Shown here: piece after piece, positions 58,010 through 64,000 of the stretch
Layout of the letters: the number at the start of each line of letters is the position of its first letter
How positions within the stretch are numbered: the first letter of the stretch is position 1
Assembly: GCF_031157835.1 (NCBI RefSeq)
Contig: NZ_JAVIDR010000004.1
Coordinates: 171,281 to 235,280 of the forward strand
Origin: Acinetobacter rudis
GTDB taxonomy: Bacteria > Pseudomonadota > Gammaproteobacteria > Pseudomonadales > Moraxellaceae
DNA: 64,000 bases
Direction of reading: 5' to 3'
The notes under the pieces: model-generated
The model's database searches: none
The model's input: only the letters and a program-made list of their open reading frames with translations
Told to the model about the DNA's origin: nothing
Program-made: the position numbers and the translations under genes

Positions 58010-59314
58010 TTAGTTCTCAAGCAATTCTAAACGAATTCTGACGATTTCGCCATGAATTGCAGGTAATGCTTGAATTTGAGATAGCGCGTCATTCATTTTT
58101 GCTTCAACGACAGGGTCAGTCAAGATCACAATCGGGATAAGATCTTTTAAACGCGGTTGTTGCATGATGGCATCAATACCAATACCTGCACGGCTCAAAA
58201 TCGTAGTGACATCTGCGAGCACACCAGTTTGGTCATCTGCATTGAGGCGGATGTAGTAGCCAGTGGTCATTTCTTCACTTGTGAGGATAGGTGTATCTGC
58301 CAAAGCTTCGAATGCAAGCTGTGGAATTGTTCCTGAACCATCTTCGGTATAGATAATATCACGAACAATATCAACAACATCAGCAACTACTGCAGATGCT
58401 GTAGGGCCTGCACCTGCACCTGCACCATAATACAATGTTGGGCCAACAGCATTGGATTGCACCAAAACTGCATTTTTAACACCATTAACGTTCGCAATGA
58501 GTTCTTCTTCAGGAATTAATGTCGGATGCACACGTAATTCAATGCCTTTTGCACTGCGACGAGCAATACCTAAATGCTTGATCCGATAACCTAGGTCTTC
58601 AGCATAAGAAACGTCTTGTGCTGTGATTTTGCTAATACCTTCGGTATACACTTTATCAAACTGTAATGGGATACCAAATGCACAAGAGGCTAATATAGTC
58701 AGTTTGTGTGCTGCATCAATACCTTCAACATCAAAAGTTGGGTCTGCTTCAGCATAGCCAAGTTCTTGAGCTTCTTTTAATACGTCTGCAAAAGGACGAC
58801 CTTTTTCGCGCATTTCAGTCAGAATGAAGTTACCAGTACCATTGATAATGCCTGCCAACCATTCGATTTTGTTAGCAGCTAAGCCTTCACGGATGACTTT
58901 AATGATTGGAATACCACCTGCAACAGCGGCTTCATAGGCAATTTGTACATGATGGTCATCTGCTGCTTTAAACAGTTCATTACCATGTTCAGCAAGGAGG
59001 GCTTTATTGGCAGTAACAACTTGTTTACCGTGTTTAATTGCCTCCATGATGATTTCGTAAGCTGGGTGAATACCCCCCATGACTTCAACAACAACATCTA
59101 CATCAGCCTGACGGACAATGTCTAAAAAGTCTGAGCTTTGTTTAATGCTTGGGTCTAAATTAAGATCAGGACGTGGACGTCGTGTACCTACATAGGTAAT
59201 TTGAATTTCACGGCCAGTACGTCGACGAATTTCAATTGCATTTTCTTGCAGTAATTTAAGGGCCCCACCACCAACGGTGCCAAGACCGAGGATCGCCAAG
59301 CGAACTGGTTTCAC
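58010..59314 (-). CDS. hom: Homoserine dehydrogenase
   Basis: NAD(P)-dependent enzyme that makes homoserine for threonine and methionine. The open frame extends to 59344, but a GTG at 59314 follows GGAG at the right distance and gives MKPVRLAILGLGTVGGG (434 residues, normal for stand-alone Hom). The Rossmann motif GLGTVGGG is at about residues 10-17; the substrate domain includes AYEAAVAGGIPIIKVIREG, and a C-terminal ACT domain (about 350-430, GVLADVTTILSRAGIGI) allows threonine feedback. It precedes thrC. Confidence 0.93.
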   Translation of the reverse strand: MKPVRLAILGLGTVGGGALKLLQENAIEIRRRTGREIQITYVGTRRPRPDLNLDPSIKQSSDFLDIVRQADVDVVVEVMGGIHPAYEIIMEAIKHGKQVVTANKALLAEHGNELFKAADDHHVQIAYEAAVAGGIPIIKVIREGLAANKIEWLAGIINGTGNFILTEMREKGRPFADVLKEAQELGYAEADPTFDVEGIDAAHKLTILASCAFGIPLQFDKVYTEGISKITAQDVSYAEDLGYRIKHLGIARRSAKGIELRVHPTLIPEEELIANVNGVKNAVLVQSNAVGPTLYYGAGAGAGPTASAVVADVVDIVRDIIYTEDGSGTIPQLAFEALADTPILTSEEMTTGYYIRLNADDQTGVLADVTTILSRAGIGIDAIMQQPRLKDLIPIVILTDPVVEAKMNDALSQIQALPAIHGEIVRIRLELLEN

Positions 59315-59410
59315 GTCACACTCCATATATTGAAAATTGAACAATCGATCATAGCTAAAAAAAACAGCAGACTCTAGGGTGCAACATGCTTTTATTTGCG
59401 TCTAAACCAA

Positions 59411-60223
59411 TTATTTTTCTAAACGTTTTAGAAGTTCATCGGCAGTCATATATGCACCAATGTGTTCACCTTCAGTGTTATAAATAGCTGGTGTGCCATT
59501 TACACCCATATTAAGACCCAATTGATATTGATCTCGGACTGGGTTTTTACACTGTGCTGGAGCAATGGCCTCACCCGCAACTGCTTTTTCAAAGGCGACT
59601 TGGCGGTTTGGACTACACCAGACACTCTCCATTGTAGGCATAAATTGTTCACCACGTGGCCATGCTATGTAACGAACCTCAATACCTTTATGATTCATTT
59701 CTGGGATATGGCTATGCAATTTGTGGCAGTACGGGCAACTGGCATCGGTAAAAATATAAACCACATGTTTGGCTTTCCCCTTAGCTGGATAAACCAAAAG
59801 ATCTTCAATTTTTAGCGCATTTAATAATTTTTTGTTTTCCGCAGCTTGAATTTTATCACTGACATTGGTGATTTCTTTATCGCCTAAACGTAGGACATCA
59901 CCTTGAATAAGAAATTTACCATCGCTGGTTGCATATACAGGACTCATACCATCAAGGTTAACCCAATATAAATTAGGAACCTCAGTTGGTTTAACCTCTT
60001 TAATTTTGGCATTGATGTTTGCTGTTTTAAAATGGGCTTCTAAAGTATTTATGAGACGTTTTTGTGCATTGCGCTCAGTAATGTTTGACGCCTCAGCAGT
60101 TGCTGGCGTAGTTGCAGTAAGTGTATCGTCTTTTTTGCTTTCAGCAGGCTTGCCACAAGCAGATAAAACTAAGGCTGATGCAAACGTGCAGGCGAGAAAT
60201 ATTCTGGAACGATTCAATAGCAT
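59411..60223 (-). CDS. dsbC: DsbC-type disulfide isomerase, predicted lipoprotein
   Basis: Periplasmic thiol:disulfide isomerase/reductase that corrects wrong disulfides. The open frame reaches 60274, but the ATG at 60223 is preceded by AGGT and gives an N-terminus MLLNRSRIFLACTFASALVL-SAC, with a lipobox LSAC at residues 20-23, so it may be lipid-anchored; E. coli DsbC is soluble. The N-terminal dimerisation domain (about 50-120) and a thioredoxin domain with CPYC (TDASCPYCHKLHSHIPEM) follow. 270 residues. It lies between xerD and hom, matching the xerD-dsbC order of E. coli. Confidence 0.88.
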   Translation of the reverse strand: MLLNRSRIFLACTFASALVLSACGKPAESKKDDTLTATTPATAEASNITERNAQKRLINTLEAHFKTANINAKIKEVKPTEVPNLYWVNLDGMSPVYATSDGKFLIQGDVLRLGDKEITNVSDKIQAAENKKLLNALKIEDLLVYPAKGKAKHVVYIFTDASCPYCHKLHSHIPEMNHKGIEVRYIAWPRGEQFMPTMESVWCSPNRQVAFEKAVAGEAIAPAQCKNPVRDQYQLGLNMGVNGTPAIYNTEGEHIGAYMTADELLKRLEK

Positions 60224-60370
60224 GGACGACCTTTGATAAGAGTTAGCACAATTTTTGACTGCTAAGCATAGCAAAAAAAATGAAACCCGTTTATCAAAAG
60301 TTTATTACAGGATTTTCATTTACACGTTGTAGCTGAAGTAAAAACAGCGAGATAGGTGATTTTTCTTGCT

Positions 60371-61291
60371 TTAGGCACGTGGATGATGCTCGGCATGTAG
60401 TGTCTGTAGGCGGATTTGTGCGACATGAGTATAAATTTGAGTGGTGGAAAGGTCACTGTGGCCAAGTAACATTTGTACTACACGTAAATCAGCACCATGG
60501 TTCAAAAGATGAGTAGCAAAAGCATGTCGTAAAGTATGGGGGGAAAGTTGTGATTGGATACCTGCTTGTAACGCATAGCGTTTGATGGCATACCAAAAAT
60601 TTTGTCGGCTCATAATGCCGCCATGTTGGGTAAGAAATAAATAATCACTACTACTTTTATAGAGCTGTGGTCGAGCTTCGTTTAAATATTTTTCAACCCA
60701 TTCGCAGGCAAGTTGTCCCATAGGAACCAAACGTTCTTTATTGCCTTTCCCGACGATACGTAGATAACCTTGTTTTAAATTGAGTAGATCTAAACGTAAT
60801 AACAAGAGTTCAGAGACACGAAGACCGCAGGCATAGAGCACTTCAAGCATAGCACGGTCACGTAAACCTAGTGCGGTATTCAGGTCAGGCGCTTGAATTA
60901 ATGCTTCAACTTCTTGCTCAGAGAGGTCATGGGGGAGGGCTCGACCCATTTGAGGTGTTTTGTGCTGTCCCACTGGATTATCGAGACGAATTTTTTGTTC
61001 ACGTAAAAACTTATAAAAAGCACGCAGTGCAGATAAATTGCGTGCAATTGAGCGTGGGCTTTTTCCTTGTTGCGTTAAAGCAATTAAAACATCTGAAATA
61101 TCATCATGATTCCAGTCGATCATTGATGTTGAGATACATTCGCTACACAAAATTAAATCTGAAAGATAAGCATTACGCGTATGAGGGCTGACAGTCTGGG
61201 CAACCAAATAATCTCGAAAGCCTAAAAGATAACTTAAGTGTTCGGGAATGCTTACAGCTGTAGGGATACGCGGTTTTTTATTGATATGCAT
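60371..61291 (-). CDS. xerD: Site-specific tyrosine recombinase
   Basis: Partner of XerC in resolving chromosome dimers at dif, with FtsK. The 306-residue protein has an N-terminal SAM-like DNA-binding domain (about 15-105) and a catalytic domain with Arg in YACGLRVSELLLL, the Lys region GKGNKERLVP, the His/Arg pair in HTLRHAFATHLL and the nucleophile Tyr in TTQIYTHV. dsbC lies downstream as in E. coli, which favours XerD over XerC. It is divergent from feoA. Confidence 0.92.
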   Translation of the reverse strand: MHINKKPRIPTAVSIPEHLSYLLGFRDYLVAQTVSPHTRNAYLSDLILCSECISTSMIDWNHDDISDVLIALTQQGKSPRSIARNLSALRAFYKFLREQKIRLDNPVGQHKTPQMGRALPHDLSEQEVEALIQAPDLNTALGLRDRAMLEVLYACGLRVSELLLLRLDLLNLKQGYLRIVGKGNKERLVPMGQLACEWVEKYLNEARPQLYKSSSDYLFLTQHGGIMSRQNFWYAIKRYALQAGIQSQLSPHTLRHAFATHLLNHGADLRVVQMLLGHSDLSTTQIYTHVAQIRLQTLHAEHHPRA

Positions 61292-61391
61292 GGTCAGACC
61301 TTTAGATCCAGAGATCGAGTTCGGACTGTAGATTAAAATGTTGAAAAAGTCGAATTGTAGTCATAGCAAGGCATGCAGTCCACATGTTAAC

Positions 61392-61406
61392 TGAGAACTA
61401 TTATCA
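61392..61406 (+). promoter_or_regulatory. Fur box of feoAB
   Basis: TGAGAAC-T-ATTATCA matches the 7-1-7 Fur consensus TGATAATNATTATCA at 12 of 14 positions. It lies 70 bp before the feoA start, where iron repression of ferrous-iron uptake is expected. Confidence 0.75.
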
Positions 61407-61475
61407 AATTAAATGGTAACTATTCTTGTTTATCAGTATACTACTTGGCAGTTAAAATCATTTCAGGGGACAATC

Positions 61476-61733
61476 GTGCGTTTGTCAGAATTGAAAGTAA
61501 AGCAGACTGCTACAGTCGTCAAAGTCAATCGGAATTCCGATGCAACGGGTCATCCAGATTTAATAGCAAGTCGACTTGAGACCTTGGGCTTTGTAGCAGG
61601 TACACGAGTGCAGATCATTACTAAAGGTATTTTTGGTGGTGATCCAATACTTGTCAAAGTTGGCTTTACTCAATTTGCATTACGCAAGGTTGAAGCTGAA
61701 AAAATTGAAATTAATCAATCAGAAGGGGTTTGA
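61476..61733 (+). CDS. feoA: Ferrous iron transport protein A
   Basis: Small SH3-like cytosolic partner of FeoB. A longer frame opens at 61413, but GTG 61476 is right behind AGGGG and starts VRLSELKVKQTATVVKV, the usual FeoA N-terminus (85 residues). The segment LETLGFVAGTRVQIITKGIFGGDPI is typical. feoB follows immediately (TGA, one base, ATG). A Fur box lies upstream. Confidence 0.92.
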   Translation: MRLSELKVKQTATVVKVNRNSDATGHPDLIASRLETLGFVAGTRVQIITKGIFGGDPILVKVGFTQFALRKVEAEKIEINQSEGV

Positions 61734-61734
61734 C

Positions 61735-63594
61735 ATGAGTGATGTTTTACGTGTTGCACTCGTGGGCAATCCAAACTGTGGTAAAACCTCTTTATTTAAC
61801 CATCTTACTGGGACTCGTCAAAAAGTTGCAAACTATGCAGGTGTGACTGTTGAACGTAAGACTGGGCATTTCAGTTTGCCATCAGGGCAGGCGGTACGTG
61901 TTTTAGATTTACCTGGAACTTATAGTCTTAATGCGACGAGCCCAGATGAAGAAATTACACGTGATGTAGTACAAGGCAAAATTGTAGAAGAAGGCCATCA
62001 AGATGTTTTTATCTGTGTGGTTGATGCAACTAATTTAAAACTACATTTAGGGCTTGTGCTTGAAGTGATTGAGTTGGGTAAACCAATTTTAGTCGTCATG
62101 AACATGATGGATGAAGCACGTCGTCGTGGCATGCAAATCAATACCGAAAAACTATCACAACGTTTAGGTGTACCTATTGTTGAAACGGTGGCTGTACGTA
62201 ATAACGGTATAGACACACTCAAAGCTGCACTTGATCAAGCCAAATATCATAAGGCAAAAACAGAACTGAGTGATATTGTGATGGGGGGAGAACCCTATCA
62301 AAAAGTTGATCAAGTCTTAAAAGATGTGATCAACTTTGTTGAAGAAGATGATAAACGTACAGCATTCTTGGACAAAATTTTTCTTCATCCTGTAGGTGGT
62401 TTACTTTGTCTTGCTATCATGATGTTTGTGGTTTTTCAGGCAGTCTTTGCTTGGGCAGAACCCTTTATGAATGCAATTGAAGGATTCTTTGCCTGGTTTG
62501 GGGAGGCAATAGGTGCTTATATCAGTCATCCATTACTACAAAGCCTAGTGGTTGATGGTGTCATTGCTGGTGCAGGCAGTGTTTTGGTCTTTATGCCGCA
62601 AATCCTTATTTTATTTTTCTTTATTTTAGTACTCGAAGAATCTGGTTATTTACCACGTGCTGCATTTTTGCTTGATAAACTTATGTTTAAGGCTGGTTTA
62701 AGTGGTCGAGCATTTATTCCTTTACTGTCAAGTTTTGCCTGTGCTGTTCCTGGCATTATGGCAACGCGTAGTATCAGCGATCCTCGTGATCGTTGGACCA
62801 CAATTCTTGTTGCACCCTTAATGACATGTTCAGCACGATTACCTGTCTATGCTTTATTGATTGCAGCTTTTATTCCTGAACATCAAGTGTGGGGGATGTT
62901 TAACCTACAAGGTCTGGTGTTATTTGGATTATATATGGCAGGTATTATCAGCGCACTTCTGGTCTCATTAGTTGTAAAACTCTTTCATAAAGACCAATCA
63001 CAACATGCATTATTGATGGAATTACCAAGTTACCAAATTCCAGATTTGATGAGCGTAGGAATTGGCTTGCTAGATCGCGCGAAGATTTTCTTAAAACGTG
63101 TTGGTGGAATTATCTTTGCGTTATCTATTTTACTTTGGTTTTTGTGTACTTTCCCTCAACCACCTGAAGGGGCAACTTTACCGAATATCGACTACAGTTT
63201 TGCTGGAATGCTAGGTCATATATTACAACCTATTTTTGCTCCAATTGGTTTTAATTGGCAGATTGTGATTGCTCTTATACCAGCAATGGCAGCACGTGAG
63301 GTTGTGGTCGCTGCACTCGGTACTGTGTATGCTTTATCTGGTACAGATGAAGATGCAATTGCACATGGACTTGCACAGCTCATTAGTGCAGATGGTACAG
63401 GTTGGTCTTTAGCTACAGGCTTATCTTTACTTGTTTGGTTTATCTATGCTCCACACTGTTTAGCTACATTAGCAACGATCCGTCGTGAGACAGGTTCAAT
63501 GAAAACAGTCATTGGTATGCTCGTATACCTATTTGGTTTGGCTTATCTGATGTCATTTATTACTTACCAAGTAGTATTACATTTTTGGGGTTAA
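61735..63594 (+). CDS. feoB: Ferrous iron transporter B
   Basis: Inner-membrane GTP-dependent Fe(II) permease. An earlier in-frame start at 61633 lies inside feoA; ATG 61735 gives MSDVLRVALVGNPNCGKTSLF and 619 residues, somewhat shorter than E. coli FeoB. It has the G-protein domain with G1 GNPNCGKT, G3 DLPGTYS and G4 MNMMDEA (about 1-170), then two Gate-type helix sets with the conserved Cys in LSSFACAVPGIMATR and LMTCSARLPVYAL. It is followed by the Cys-rich small protein. Confidence 0.95.
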   Translation: MSDVLRVALVGNPNCGKTSLFNHLTGTRQKVANYAGVTVERKTGHFSLPSGQAVRVLDLPGTYSLNATSPDEEITRDVVQGKIVEEGHQDVFICVVDATNLKLHLGLVLEVIELGKPILVVMNMMDEARRRGMQINTEKLSQRLGVPIVETVAVRNNGIDTLKAALDQAKYHKAKTELSDIVMGGEPYQKVDQVLKDVINFVEEDDKRTAFLDKIFLHPVGGLLCLAIMMFVVFQAVFAWAEPFMNAIEGFFAWFGEAIGAYISHPLLQSLVVDGVIAGAGSVLVFMPQILILFFFILVLEESGYLPRAAFLLDKLMFKAGLSGRAFIPLLSSFACAVPGIMATRSISDPRDRWTTILVAPLMTCSARLPVYALLIAAFIPEHQVWGMFNLQGLVLFGLYMAGIISALLVSLVVKLFHKDQSQHALLMELPSYQIPDLMSVGIGLLDRAKIFLKRVGGIIFALSILLWFLCTFPQPPEGATLPNIDYSFAGMLGHILQPIFAPIGFNWQIVIALIPAMAAREVVVAALGTVYALSGTDEDAIAHGLAQLISADGTGWSLATGLSLLVWFIYAPHCLATLATIRRETGSMKTVIGMLVYLFGLAYLMSFITYQVVLHFWG

Positions 63595-63633
63595 TCGCTA
63601 ACATACTTCAATGAGAGTTGAAAGGAGGTTGAA

Positions 63634-63888
63634 ATGGTTGAGTATTTAATCATTACAGTTCTGGTGGTTTGGAGTGCTATTTTTGTATTTAAAAAGGTCT
63701 TTCCTAAATCGGCATATGCTGTACAGCAAGCGCTATTTGATAAGTTTGAGCAGCTCGGCTGGCATACTTTTGCCAAGTGGTTGAAACCCAAAATGGTTGC
63801 TGGTTGTGGCGGAAGTTGTGGTTGTGATACAGCAGCAGATACACCAAAACAAAGCAAAGAAACGCCTCAAGTCGTTAAATGGAAGTAG
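63634..63888 (+). CDS. FeoB-associated small Cys-rich membrane protein
   Basis: An 84-residue protein with one N-terminal transmembrane helix (about 3-20) and a cytoplasmic part ending in GCGGSCGCD, a four-residue Cys cluster able to bind metal (C58, C62, C64-type spacing). AGGAGG lies at the ideal distance. Position and design match the small Cys-rich proteins that accompany feoB in place of FeoC. It probably completes the feo operon. DUF6587 is the family I recall; not verified. Confidence 0.82.
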   Translation: MVEYLIITVLVVWSAIFVFKKVFPKSAYAVQQALFDKFEQLGWHTFAKWLKPKMVAGCGGSCGCDTAADTPKQSKETPQVVKWK

Positions 63889-63907
63889 CCAAAAATATTA
63901 TTGTTTA

Positions 63908-63923
63908 AAAAAAACCGCTTTTA
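63908..63923 (+). terminator. Left arm of a feo terminator split by the IS
   Basis: A run of A residues followed by ACCGCTTTT looks like the left arm and loop of an A-tract/GC hairpin/T-tract terminator, but no right arm follows: the IS begins at 63924. This is an inference from the missing partner. Confidence 0.4.
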
Positions 63924-64000
63924 TGAACTGCACCCCGAAAGTTGGACATAAAACTCCAACTGATGAGGTGCATTCACATGGGACGGTATACGTTAAAATT
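63924..64000 (+). mobile_element. Left end of an IS3-family insertion sequence
   Basis: The inverted-repeat-like TGAACTGCACCCCGAAAG starts with TG and resembles the ends of IS3-family elements common in Acinetobacter (IS1236- or ISAba-type; name not verified). Inside, AGTTGGA/TCCAACT (63940-63946 and 63955-63961) forms a hairpin, and GAGGTG precedes an ATG at 63978 that would open OrfA. The right end is outside the window. A 3-bp target duplication would be TTA (63921-63923). Confidence 0.75.
63978..64000 (+). CDS. Start of IS3-type transposase OrfA (partial)
   Basis: The first seven codons (MGRYTLK) follow a GAGGTG ribosome-binding site inside the IS end and leave the window. The basic, Lys/Arg-rich start fits an IS3 OrfA helix-turn-helix protein; too little is visible for more. 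Confidence 0.6.

Noticed and set aside
60871..61191. 106-codon plus-strand frame within xerD
   Set aside because: Antisense of conserved recombinase motifs; composition artefact.
60371..61291. Integrase of an integrative element
   Set aside because: The gene is in the xerD-dsbC context with complete XerD motifs and no attachment-site duplication nearby.

Overview
This 64 kb window is chromosomal DNA from a gammaproteobacterium of the genus Acinetobacter. The evidence is the AT-rich composition, the family content and gene order (comM, ubiK, glnK-amtB; nrdR-ribD-methylase-ribE; pepA-holC; lptF-lptG; xerD-dsbC-hom-thrC; feoAB) and a ParC with the Acinetobacter-type numbering of its quinolone-resistance region (Ser84 and Glu88). 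I cannot fix the species. The pilus cluster resembles, from memory, the acuADCG thin-pilus genes of A. baylyi. Most of the window is core genome; the accessory parts are the pilus operon, the cadmium locus, an orphan vgrG and an insertion sequence cut by the right edge.

Layout. 1-174: start of a gene running off the left edge. 0.4-3.9 kb: acetyl-CoA synthetase and an MFS exporter. 4.3-9.9 kb: a five-gene chaperone-usher pilus operon (major pilin, chaperone, usher, two-domain tip adhesin, minor pilin) with a strong terminator just after the major pilin. 10.0-13.1 kb: divergent cadR/cadA with a textbook MerR-type promoter between them. 13.3-17.1 kb: YgiQ radical-SAM protein, a DUF2726 protein behind a long structured leader, and a RidA protein. 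17.4-21.4 kb (minus): LOG-family protein, DHA2 drug exporter, GH25 lysozyme and DNA polymerase IV. 21.8-26.0 kb (plus): TerC/CorC protein, YchJ-like protein, TRIC channel and MFS transporter. 26.2-31.9 kb: parC, fadD, a small membrane protein, a MAPEG protein and ppa. 32.0-35.5 kb: OprD-type porin and two tandem TorF-type porins. 35.8-38.3 kb: orphan T6SS VgrG, convergent with an intact comM.

39.8-42.1 kb: ubiK, then glnK-amtB behind a sigma-54-like promoter. 42.3-45.9 kb: nrdR-ribD-adenine methylase-ribE, tightly packed. 46.0-49.5 kb: DedA protein, a tiny orphan, and pepA-holC-coiled-coil gene (minus). 49.6-54.7 kb: lptFG (LPS export), gpmI and a Ctp protease. 54.8-60.2 kb: gacA-like regulator, pbpG, and minus-strand dsbC, hom and thrC. 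60.4-63.9 kb: xerD and the Fur-box-controlled feoAB plus a small Cys-rich membrane protein. An IS3-family element starts at 63924.

Several genes start at GTG or TTG (lptF, gacA, pbpG, hom, feoA), and several coding regions are shorter than their longest open frame; starts were chosen by ribosome-binding site and family N-terminus. I saw no tRNA, rRNA, CRISPR array or prophage. The leads most worth following are the promoter-operator of cadA, the attenuator inside the pilus operon, the adenine methylase embedded in the riboflavin operon, the VgrG that ends early against comM, structured leaders in front of the DUF2726 and TerC genes, and the IS that seems to have split the feo terminator.
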